Origin: Bog-756 sp963734395
GTDB lineage: Bacteria > Actinomycetota > Acidimicrobiia > Acidimicrobiales > RAAP-2
Length of the DNA stretch: 64,000 bases
Direction of reading: 5' to 3'
Assembly (NCBI GenBank): GCA_963734395.1
Contig: CAVTGY010000002.1
Coordinates: forward strand, 868,001 to 932,000
The notes beneath the pieces were generated by a model, which worked only from the letters and a program-made list of their open reading frames with translations, was not told where the DNA came from and made no database searches. Of this stretch, positions 29,817-38,084 are shown piece after piece. The position numbers and the translations under genes are program-made. The number at the start of each line of letters is the position of its first letter. Position 1 is the stretch's first letter.

Positions 29817-30862
29817 CGCCTTGTCGGGTTCCGGCATGGCCAGGCCGATCGGCGTGGCCAGAACGGGCCCGACCGTTGCCGCCTGCTCTTCGTTGAGGTC
29901 CAACTTGGAAGTATCGAGCCGGGACAGGGGAGAAACGGTCAGAACCGGTAGGCGCACCTGGTCTTCGAGCATGGGAACGAGTCCGTAGAGCTCGGAGCCA
30001 CCACCGATGACCAACACACGCGACACCGGCAACCGACCGGGCAGTGATGCGAAGTACTGGATCGAGTTCCTGATCTCACCGACCAGTTCGCTCATGCTGG
30101 TTTGGGCAGCACGATCAGCTGCCTGATACTGGGCGCCGCCCTCGCCGATCCGTTGCTTGACTCCCTTCAGCGTCGGTAGATCGGCACATCGAGAGCGGCT
30201 GATACCGCCGCGGTGGTGGCGTTGCCACCCGATCCTATCGTCCGAACGAACTGTGGACGTCCCTGTTGGTGAACGACCACGACCGTCAGGCCGGCGCCGA
30301 CGGAAACGATGGCCTCTGGTTGTTCCGAGGCATCCTGTCCGCCGATGGCTCGCACCAGCGCTGACGAGATCAAGTCGACTCCGTCGACGGTCAGACCGGC
30401 CTTCTCCACCGCTTCGACCACGCCATTCACAAGATCGACATGCGCTGCAGCAACGAGAACCCGTCGCATCTTGTCGCCGTCCGGCGAGGTGTAGTCGGCC
30501 AGGACCTGCGAGGAGAGAATGGTCTGATCAGGAGGGAAAGGGATCACCTCCTCGGACTGGAAGCGAACCGCACTGTCGACTTCGTCGTCAGGAACGAAGG
30601 GGAGATCGAGCTCGCGGGTGATCGCCCTCAGTCCGGCGATGCCCACGATGACAGAGGTACTGGAGAACTGTCCGTTCTTCCACAGTTTGGTGATGGCCTC
30701 GGTCACCGCTGATGCGTCGCGGATCTCGCCGTCGACCAGCGAACCGGGAGGCAGGCCGACCTGGCCGTAGGTTTGCAGGACCGGACGGCCGTGTCCTACG
30801 TCGAGTTCGGCGGCACGAACCGCACTGGTACCGATGTCGAGGCCAACCGTCAGCTGTGCCAT
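29813..30862 (-). CDS. pilM: PilM-like actin-fold pilus assembly ATPase, frame-broken
   Basis: Actin-like cytoplasmic protein of about 350 codons. The N-terminal phosphate loop reads TVGLDIGTSAVRAAELDVG, then FQSEEVIPFPPDQTILSSQV, RVLVAAAHVDLVNGVVEAVE and EAIVSVGAGLTVVVVHQQG. A frame change near 30170 leads to SELVGEIRNSIQYFASLPGR and VSRVLVIGGGSELYGLVPML (adenosine motif). The C-terminus runs in frame into PilN. The expected GTGA overlap would need one more indel before 29816, so the exact end is uncertain. Confidence 0.82.
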
Positions 30863-31238
30863 GGGACGACTCCTCCGATGTACTGGAAGCTGACTGCCGA
30901 TCGACCCGAATCACCGAAGATGACCGCGTTGGATTCGTCACTTGGCGCAGCTGGCTTGGGCCAAACCTTGGTGTCGAGGCTCACGCTTGTCTCCGGTCCG
31001 TGTGATCTGCTTCGTGTCATGAAATGACGACCGCTCATTGCACGGTGCACCAGACGCTACGAAGGTCTATCGGACGGTACCGGTACCACCTTGAGGTTCT
31101 GTGTCGCCTTTATCTCGCTCTGCAACGAGGGCAAGCACTGTCAGGGTGGGCAGGGCATTTACCGTGCCCAGGCAAGGTCTCATCGCTACTCGATCAGCCC
31201 TGGCTCGAGACGGAGTGCCCTCTCCCCGACGGTGCAGA
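30863..31238. other. Intergenic gap between pilT and pilM
   Basis: This 376-base stretch lies between the pilT stop and the pilM start on the - strand. No frame here has protein-like content on either strand. It probably holds the pilM promoter. No clear hairpin or repeat was found by eye. Confidence 0.4.
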
Positions 31239-32363
31239 TCAGCTGAGGTTGGCCCCGGCCATCTGTCCGGTCCCCATGATGCCCTGTCGCTCGAGCATGA
31301 CCTTCAGGTCGTGGGGATTGGTTGCCGTGTTCATCGCCTCGGCGAGGCTGATCGTTTCGTTGCTGATGAGGGTGACCAACGACTGGTCGAAGGTTCTCAT
31401 GCCGTAGTACTCGCCGTCCGCGACGATGCCCTCGATGTCGCCGGTGAGCATCGGATCGATGATCGCTTGCTGGATACGCCCGTTGACCACCAGCAGTTCG
31501 AGAACCGGCACCCGTCTCTTTCCGTCCGCGGTGGGTATCAGGCGCTGGCATACGATGCCCTTGAGCGACCCGGCCAGACTCAGGCGCACCTGAGTCTGCT
31601 GATGCGGCGGGAAGAAGTCCACGATGCGGTTGATCGTCTCGGTCGCGTTGATGGTGTGCAGGGTGGAGAACACCAGGTGCCCGGTTTCTGCCGCGGTGAG
31701 CGCCGCAGAGACGGTCTCGGTGTCACGCATCTCGCCAACCAGGATTACGTCAGGATCCTGCCTGAGGACGACTCGCATTGCCGAGGAGAACGAGTCCGTG
31801 TCGAATCCGACCTCACGTTGATCGATCGCAGCCAAATCGTCAGTATGCAGGTATTCAACCGGGTCCTCGATCGTGACAACATGACAAGACCGGGTGTGAT
31901 TGATATGGCTGACCATTGTCGCCAAGGTGGTGGTCTTACCGGAACCCGTAGGGCCGGTGACCAGGACCATGCCCCGCATCTCCTCGGCCAGTTTGTTGAC
32001 CACATCGGGAAGTCCGAGGTCGCTCGCCGTGCCCAGAGAGGAACGCACTCGGCGCATGGCCAAGGCGACCGATGACCGTTGGTAGAAGGCGTTGACACGA
32101 AAACGACCGGTCCCGGTGAGGCTGTATGCGAAGTCTGCTTCGTGGTGTTCCCTGAACACCTCGAGGATGGCCGGTGTCATGATCGATTCGGCGAGTTCGA
32201 GTGTCTCCTCGGCGGTGAAGGATGGCTCGTCGTCCAATGTGAGCAAGGCCCCGGCGACCCGAATTCGTGGCGGCGCCCCGGCCTTTATGTGGAGGTCCGA
32301 ACCGTCGAGGTCGGCCAGCATCACCAGGATTCGATCAAGATCTCCGCGGTCCACGTCCACCAT
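31239..32363 (-). CDS. pilT: PilT retraction ATPase (first copy)
   Basis: Intact 374-residue hexameric ATPase that depolymerises type IV pili. It has SDLHIKAGAPPRIRVAGAL (N-terminal PAS-like domain), Walker A VTGPTGSGKTTTLATMV at about residues 135-151, Asp box VVTIEDPVEYLH, Walker B VLRQDPDVILVGEMRDTET and His box VFSTLHTINATETINRI. The usual C-terminal AIRNLIRE motif of PilT is altered here (GRIQQAIIDPML), while the second PilT-like protein in this window keeps it. It heads the pilT-pilM-pilN-pilO block. Confidence 0.92.
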   Translation of the reverse strand: MVDVDRGDLDRILVMLADLDGSDLHIKAGAPPRIRVAGALLTLDDEPSFTAEETLELAESIMTPAILEVFREHHEADFAYSLTGTGRFRVNAFYQRSSVALAMRRVRSSLGTASDLGLPDVVNKLAEEMRGMVLVTGPTGSGKTTTLATMVSHINHTRSCHVVTIEDPVEYLHTDDLAAIDQREVGFDTDSFSSAMRVVLRQDPDVILVGEMRDTETVSAALTAAETGHLVFSTLHTINATETINRIVDFFPPHQQTQVRLSLAGSLKGIVCQRLIPTADGKRRVPVLELLVVNGRIQQAIIDPMLTGDIEGIVADGEYYGMRTFDQSLVTLISNETISLAEAMNTATNPHDLKVMLERQGIMGTGQMAGANLS

Positions 32364-32479
32364 TGTACGGGCACACTCGACCTTTGGCGAGGATTTACCT
32401 CAGTCTCTCGCTCGCTCGACACGGCCTTCGTGCATTCACCGGCAACGCCGTTGAATGCAGCGACCCAGATAGTCGCTGA

Positions 32480-32866
32480 CTAGGTCGCCGGCGCCACGCC
32501 GGCGTTCGAGCGTTTCTCTCCACCCGATTTGGACGGCGCGTCAGCACCGGCTGGCGAGGCCGCCGGCGTGGATGACGCTCCGTTCGACGTGGGCTCCGTC
32601 TTGACCTCAGGGCCTGATTCCGAGCCCTTCGAGCCGGAATCGGACGCCGGCGCAGATGCACCGCCTTCGGAGGACTTGGCCGAGCTGGCTTTCCGGCTGT
32701 CGTTCTTGTAGAAACCGCTTCCCTTGAAGACGATCCCTACGTTGCCGAAGACCTTTCGCACCGGCGCACCACAGTTGGGACACGCCTCCAGCGGGTCATC
32801 GTGGAAGGACTGAACGACGTCGAAGTTCTCATTGCAGCTCTTGCATTGGTATTCGTAGGTCGGCAA
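32480..32866 (-). CDS. FmdB-family zinc-ribbon protein
   Basis: From the TTG at 32866 (LPTYEYQCKSCNENFDVVQS), preceded by GAGGAA, it has 128 residues. Two CxxC pairs (CKSC and CPNC) form the FmdB/regulatory zinc ribbon in the first 50 residues, followed by GIVFKGSGFYKNDSR, the family's signature end. The last 70 residues are Ser/Ala/Gly-rich and look disordered. The family is proposed to regulate or assist other proteins; no specific role is known. Confidence 0.85.
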   Translation of the reverse strand: MPTYEYQCKSCNENFDVVQSFHDDPLEACPNCGAPVRKVFGNVGIVFKGSGFYKNDSRKASSAKSSEGGASAPASDSGSKGSESGPEVKTEPTSNGASSTPAASPAGADAPSKSGGEKRSNAGVAPAT

Positions 32867-32987
32867 GCGGGCTGTTCCTCTCGGTCCATACTCTGATCCG
32901 ATTAGCAGTCTACTTGAGAGAGTGCCAATGCAGTCCCAGGGCGCCGGCGTCCCGTACACTGTGGTCCGTGATGTACGGGACTACCCC

Positions 32988-33473
32988 ATGACAGACCGAA
33001 GCCTCAGCCACCTGGACCCTTTCAGCGGTACCCGAATGGTCGACGTTTCGCCCAAAGAGGCGACCCACCGCCGAGCGCTGGCTCGCTGCGAGGTGGCCAT
33101 GAAGCCGGAGACGACGGCCAAGGTGGCCAACAACGCCATCACCAAGGGAGACGTCCTGGCGGCGGCCCGAGTGGCCGGTATTCAGGCCGCCAAGCGGACC
33201 GCCGAGCTGGTCCCCATGTGCCATCCGCTGCTGGTGGGCGCGGTGCACGTCGATTTCACCATCGGAGACGACTTCGTCGAGGTGGAGGCCAAGGTCGAGG
33301 CGGTGGATCGAACCGGGGTGGAGATGGAGGCGATGACCGCCTGTGCCATCGCCGCCCTGACCGTCTACGACATGTGCAAGACGACGGATCGCACGATGAG
33401 CATCGGCCAGCTGATGTTGTGGGAGAAGACCGGCGGGACCTCTGGAGTCTGGAAGCGGGACCCACTGCTCTGA
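32988..33473 (+). CDS. moaC: Cyclic pyranopterin monophosphate synthase MoaC
   Basis: Intact 161-residue MoaC, which acts with MoaA in the first step of molybdenum cofactor synthesis. It shows MVDVSPKEATHRRALARCEV, the active-site LVPMCHPLLVGAVHVDF, VDRTGVEMEAMTACAIAALT and YDMCKTTDRTMSIGQL with its conserved lysines. The ATG at 32988 is the first in frame. No other moa gene is in the window. Confidence 0.95.
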   Translation: MTDRSLSHLDPFSGTRMVDVSPKEATHRRALARCEVAMKPETTAKVANNAITKGDVLAAARVAGIQAAKRTAELVPMCHPLLVGAVHVDFTIGDDFVEVEAKVEAVDRTGVEMEAMTACAIAALTVYDMCKTTDRTMSIGQLMLWEKTGGTSGVWKRDPLL

Positions 33474-33505
33474 TCTGTGTCGGGCCCGGGGTTGCGGGGT
33501 TGGTG

Positions 33506-33994
33506 CTACCTGGAGCGCCAGAAGCGTTTCTTCGGACGAGCCGGGGTGAAGAAATCGGACGCCAACGGGGCTTCGGGTGGTGAGGTGACTGCCAACTGTT
33601 GATGGTCGAATTCGAACTCCGTTTCCACCTCCGGACCCGTTGATTCGGAGGCGGGAATCGGGCCGACGGAGAGAATGTCCTTGGCCATCGCCGCCGCCGC
33701 CGCAAAGTCGGTAGTGGAGCTCAAGCCGGTAGGGGGAGGGCCGGAGGGCGGCGGCGGTGGAGCAACAGGCGGCGGCGGTGGAGCGCTGCAGATCCCCTCC
33801 GGCCCGTCTCTCTCCGGGTGAGGATCGACGTCATCGCCGATCCCGTCGGCTCGAGGCACGAGGTCGTCGCTCACCGGATGACCCGGGCCTGGGTCCGTCG
33901 AGGCGCGGTCACCGCAGCGGAGATCGGGGAGACCGGGCAAGCGATGGAGGCGCCATCCCGATAAAGCGGTGTGGTGAGTCTCAACGTAGGTCAC
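33506..33994 (-). CDS. Hypothetical proline-rich protein
   Basis: Open frame of 162 codons. The middle has a run of prolines and glycines (PPPPPVAPPPPPSGPPPTG), then FAAAAAMAKDILSVGP and a basic end PKKRFWRSR. No known domain was recognised. A GTG start near 33870 (VSDDLVPRADGIGD) may be more likely than the first possible start. It is convergent with moaC. It could be a real disordered protein or partly spurious. Confidence 0.4.
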   Translation of the reverse strand: MTYVETHHTALSGWRLHRLPGLPDLRCGDRASTDPGPGHPVSDDLVPRADGIGDDVDPHPERDGPEGICSAPPPPPVAPPPPPSGPPPTGLSSTTDFAAAAAMAKDILSVGPIPASESTGPEVETEFEFDHQQLAVTSPPEAPLASDFFTPARPKKRFWRSR

Positions 33995-34054
33995 GCCTTC
34001 TGCAGTTCAGCACCTTGCCGGCTCAAGCGTAGCGAATGTGGCCAGGCAAAAGTG

Positions 34055-34352
34055 TCAGCCGCGAACGGCGGAGCGAAGATCTCTCAACGAGAGCTCCGAG
34101 GTCGCCTCTCCTCCGCACTGGGAGCAGTGGTCGACGTGGCGCCAGCTCCGCAAGCAGTCGGGTACCCTCGGGATTGAGGAGTACGACGAACGATTCGGAC
34201 AGAGGATCGATCTCGACGCCGTAGCAGGCCTGCCACTCGGTGGAGGCAGGACTGGCCCGGTGGTCGGAGTCCTTGACCAACCGCCGAAACCGCGAATTCT
34301 CCATGTCGATGATCCACGTGCTGTGGCACGACTCGATGACGATCTGATCCAC
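34055..34352 (-). CDS. Conserved hypothetical protein with CxxC end, one frame break
   Basis: From the GTG at 34352 the frame gives VDQIVIESCHSTWIIDMENS, RFRRLVKDSDHRASPAST and PLSESFVVLLNPEGTRLLAE. A frame change near 34145 then leads to RHVDHCSQCGGEATSELSL and a stop at 34055-34057. The CSQC pair resembles half of a zinc knuckle. Small proteins of this kind are common in actinobacteria, without assigned function. A longer start (TTG 34385) is possible. Confidence 0.5.
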
Positions 34353-34506
34353 GGGATTAGTATCCCATGAATTGATGAGATTCAAACCCCAATTTCATTT
34401 CGGTTGAGTGACAGTTGCGCCTTCCAGACGGTACACCGGAAGGACCTGTTCAGCATGGTATTCGTTGCCTAGTCTGGTAAGGGATGACCGATTCACAGGT
34501 GAAGGC

Positions 34507-36010
34507 TCAATTTTGATCGAGAATCGTTGCCGGCACCCATACTTCCACCGTGGTTCCCGTTCCCGTTCCCGGGAGTGAGTGAATGGTGAGCTGTGAACCG
34601 ATCAGGTGAGCACGCTCGGTCATGCCGGGGAGCCCCTGGGAGTTGGCGCTTCTGGGCGTCGAGGTCGTGCTGGACGTCGAAGCCGATGCCATCGTCGGTG
34701 ACCAGCAGTCGCAGCCCGCAGTCTTCGAAATTGAGCCCGACGGCCACCCGACGGGCCGCGGCGTGTCGCTCGACGTTGGAGAGTGCTTCCTGGGCGATCC
34801 GAAAGAGCGCCAGTTCGATAGCGGGCGCCAGGCGTCTCTCCGGTCCGGTGACGCCGAACGATGTCTCGAAGTTTTGGCGCCCGCCGGCCTCGGAGAGGAT
34901 CTGGTTGATCGATGCGACCAACCCCAAGTCGTCGAGCACCGATGGCCTCAGCCCGCTGGCAATGGATCGCAGCTCTGCGACGGTGTCCTCGACGATGACC
35001 CGAAGGTCGGAGAGCTTCAGTACGCCGGCGTGACCCGAATCCCCTCGTGACTCCACCTCGTCGATCTGGCGACACAGATGGATGAGTGCTTGCACGGGTC
35101 CATCGTGGAGTTCCTGTGCGATGTGACGCCGCTCCTCCTCCTGGCCGAGTACGACCCGGGCGGCATAGGCCTCCATCAGGTCATGGCGACGAGTCTCTGC
35201 GGTGACGTCCTCGAAGACGACCTGCATCCGCGCTCCGGTCTCTGACCGAGCGAGCATCGTCGCTGTCGGTCGGAACAGGATGGGTTGCCCACCGATCTCA
35301 AATGCGACAGGCTCAACTCGCTCGAATTCGGAGATCATCTCGTCGTCCCTTCGACCGAGGCGGAGGAAGCTGTTCGGTGATCAGCCGGGACAAGACCTGA
35401 CCTGCGGCATCAGCGCCGATCATGTCGACCAGTCGAACGGATCCGCACTTCCGGACTCACCGATCTGGACCCTTCCTGCACCCGCGGTGTTGTCGTGTCG
35501 AACACCCGTTGGGCTGACGCATTCGCCTCGACGACTCTGCCGCTGCCATCGACGATCAGAATGGGAGCCTGGTTCGAATCGAAGAGGTCTCGATAGAGGG
35601 CTTCAGCACTCAGGTGGGCCTTCTCCGCAGACTCGGCAAGCCGGCGGGCGTCCCGCTCGGCAGTGACTCTTTGGCCTACCAGGCAGGCGAGGGCGTCCAG
35701 GAGGATCACTTGGAGCCACTTCGGCCCACGCGGCCACATGATTGCGATCGTCAACTGCGGCAACGAACCGGGGAATCGACAGGAGGGTTACCCATCCGGC
35801 GGTGAATATCGCCCCAGCAAATCCGTAGTTCAGTGAGGCATACATCACGGGCACCAGAAACAGTGCCAGGGTCGAGAATTCGACGACCAGCGAGGTGGTA
35901 TCGAGGTGAAAGGCGACTGTGGCGGCCAGCCGGATCAGAGACAATGCCAGAATGACCAGTTGAAGCACCCAGAAGCGTGAGTTCGTCCACGGCCGGTCGG
36001 ATGGAGCCAC
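34507..36010 (-). CDS. NarL-type sensor histidine kinase with PAS region, frame-broken
   Basis: N-terminal part has several membrane helices (FWVLQLVILALSLIRLAATV, STLALFLVPVMYASLNYGFA). A PAS-like segment follows (YRDLFDSNQAPILIVDGSGR). After a frame change near 35400 comes the HisKA_3 phospho-acceptor box EEERRHIAQELHDGPVQALI, then RLAPAIELALFRIAQEALSN and the ATP-lid LLVTDDGIGFDVQHD. A last change near 34655 gives QGLPGMTERAHLIGSQLTIH. The order fits the NarX/DesK-like two-component family. The response regulator gene is next upstream on the same strand. Confidence 0.85.
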
Positions 36011-36130
36011 CGGGATCTTTCGTCCGTAACCCGATGGGTCATCACTGGCGGCGGTTAGCTCTGAATGATCCTCAGACCCGGGCGGCTTCTCGGATCTCGC
36101 TGCCTCTACGGCTGTCCAACAGCGGCGCCT

Positions 36131-36876
36131 TCACTCATGGTGTCGGTTCCAGCCTTGTCCCTGCCCTCTCGCGAACAGGCTGTTGGCCAGGGCGAAGTGG
36201 ACGAGTTCTGTCCGCGACGAGGTGTCGAGCTTTTCGAAGACGTGATTGAGGTGACCTTCGACGGTGCGCGGGCTTATCCCGAGCTGATGGGCGATCGCCT
36301 TGTTGGACATACCTCGGGCAACCAGGCGGACCACCTCCTGCTCTCGCGTCGTCAACCGGGGAGCGAATTCATCGGGAGTGGGTTTGCCGGCCTTTTCCCC
36401 ACGGCCCGGTGACTCCACCGTCGAGGAGGGAGAAACCGTCGCAGGCCGCGACCGATCGAGCGGATCAGCTCGTCGCTGGGCATGGTCTTGAGCAGGTACC
36501 CCGACACACCGGCGGCCATCGCTGCCCTCACGTAGTTCTCGTCGTCATAGGCACTCAGGATCAACACGGTCGTGCCAGGGAAGTCCACCACGATTTGACG
36601 GGCCAGATCGATGCCGTTGGTGGTCGGAAGTCTGATGTCGACCAGCACCACGTCCGGATTCACGTCGGCAATCAGCTGGAGTGCTTGATCTCCATCTCCC
36701 GCTTCGCCTACAACGGAGAACCCGGTGGCGTCGTCGAGGATGCGACGGGTTCCCGCACGGAGCAGCTCATGGTCGTCCACCACGACGACACGCCGAGGTT
36801 GACCGAGGGAACCAGAATCGCGTGCTTCGGACTGGCCGGACGAGAGGTCTGGCTCTGGAGGCTCGACAACACTCAT
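36131..36876 (-). CDS. NarL/FixJ-family response regulator, one frame break
   Basis: Receiver domain: VVVVDDHELLRAGTRRIL with the acidic pair, VVLVDIRLPTTNGIDLA with the phospho-acceptor Asp, and the switch Ser/Lys in LILSAYDDEN and GYLLKTMPS. After a frame change near 36430 comes a LuxR-type helix-turn-helix, LTTREQEVVRLVARGMSNKA and IAHQLGISPRTVEGHLNHVF. It is followed by the histidine kinase gene, so they form one two-component system. Its position between pilus genes suggests, but does not show, control of pili. Confidence 0.88.
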
Positions 36877-36894
36877 AACCCAATCGTAGGTTGG

Positions 36895-37710
36895 TCACCC
36901 CCTGGCAACGAGGGACGCAGCCATGGCGATGGCCAGGGAGGTAACCAGCGGAGCTTCCAACGCGGGGAAGACCCGTGGCGCCGAGGGCGGGGTCGCACCG
37001 GCGCGGAGCAACTTCCGGGTCATCGACCAATGGGTGACCATGCACAGGAAGTAGGTGACGATCCAAACTGCCACGCCGATTCCAGCCGGTCGAAGGCCCA
37101 ATCCGCCCTCCCAACAGCCGGCGATTAGCAGTGCGGTTCGGCCATACTGTCGAGGATCGGTGCATTCTGGATCAGTCGAACGCAAGATCAAGAGAATGAC
37201 GGAGGCGATGACGGTTCCGCTCAGCGAACCGCCGACGATCGCCCAGAGGTGCTTCCAACTGGCTCCGATCACCATGATCAGCAAGCCAACGGTGGTTCCG
37301 ATGGCCGCCACCGACAGGGGAGACCGCTTTCCGCTGTATTCGATCAGGCCCACCGCGACCATGGAAGCTGCCAGACAGCAGTAGGCGACCGAGAGCGCCG
37401 TGCCCCCCCAACTCCAGGTGATCAAGGCGAAGATGGCCCCGGTGGTGAGTTCGACGACCGGGTACCGAATGGAGATCGGTTGGCCACAGGTTCGGCACCG
37501 ACCTTTGAGGGCAAGCCACGACCCAACCGGAATGTTCTCCCACCACCGTAACTGCCGCAGGCACCGGGGGCAGAAGGATCTCGGAGTGGACACAGAAAGT
37601 CCAAGGGGCGTTCGGTAGATCACGACATTGAGGAACGACCCGACGAATATCCCGACGACGCCGGCAACCGGAATTGCCAGAGCCAGTAGCGGAAAGTCGT
37701 CAGAACTCAT
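36895..37710 (-). CDS. Prepilin peptidase-like protein (PilD family) without catalytic Asp motifs
   Basis: Intact 271-residue polytopic protein. The N-terminal domain is classic PilD: VGSFLNVVIYRTP, then the zinc pairs CPRC and CRTC (SFCPRCLRQLRWWENIPVGS and LKGRCRTCGQPISIRYPVVE), which go with N-methylation in the family. The peptidase half keeps the membrane helices. However, the first aspartate motif (IDxxxxxxP in the family) reads IEYSGKRSP, and the second (GxGD) reads QYGRTALL. So both catalytic Asp residues appear missing. It may keep only the methyltransferase half, or be non-catalytic. It lies beside pilB. Confidence 0.8.
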   Translation of the reverse strand: MSSDDFPLLALAIPVAGVVGIFVGSFLNVVIYRTPLGLSVSTPRSFCPRCLRQLRWWENIPVGSWLALKGRCRTCGQPISIRYPVVELTTGAIFALITWSWGGTALSVAYCCLAASMVAVGLIEYSGKRSPLSVAAIGTTVGLLIMVIGASWKHLWAIVGGSLSGTVIASVILLILRSTDPECTDPRQYGRTALLIAGCWEGGLGLRPAGIGVAVWIVTYFLCMVTHWSMTRKLLRAGATPPSAPRVFPALEAPLVTSLAIAMAASLVARG

Positions 37711-38084
37711 ATCATGTATTCAAGTGCATCGGAATGCCTGGTTGGTGCCGATGGGATGGCGATTACTGAAAGGGGCAGAGCCTAGGGGACGGGCCGTCAG
37801 CGGCCGCTCACCTGGGGCTCAGGGCGGATTGTCGCGCAATTGGCCTTGAGCAGCGTGGTTGAAGGGCGCACAGTTCAATAGGGGCAATTTTCAATAGGGG
37901 CAACATCAATAGGGGCAATTTTCCACGCAATGGGTGCTGGCTGAAGGGCGGCAATCCGGACATTGCCCATGGGCCAAGCGGAGGGACGGCTGGTGCGGAC
38001 GTTTGAGGGGCAGGCCTGCAGATCGTGGGCCAATCAACGGGATTCGGGGTCAATCTCCGCCACCAGTCTGCCGATGGTGGTGGT
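37711..38084. other. Divergent intergenic region between PilD-like gene and pilB
   Basis: A 374-base stretch with no convincing coding frame. It holds the three short direct repeats given separately and must contain the promoters for pilB and, on the other strand, the PilD-like gene. Confidence 0.4.
37876..37918. repeat. Three direct repeats of CAATAGGGGCAA
   Basis: Identical 12-base units begin at 37876, 37892 and 37907, spaced 16 and 15 bases. They lie about 170 bases upstream of pilB. Spacing near one and a half helical turns suggests either a protein-binding array or replication slippage. Confidence 0.75.
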
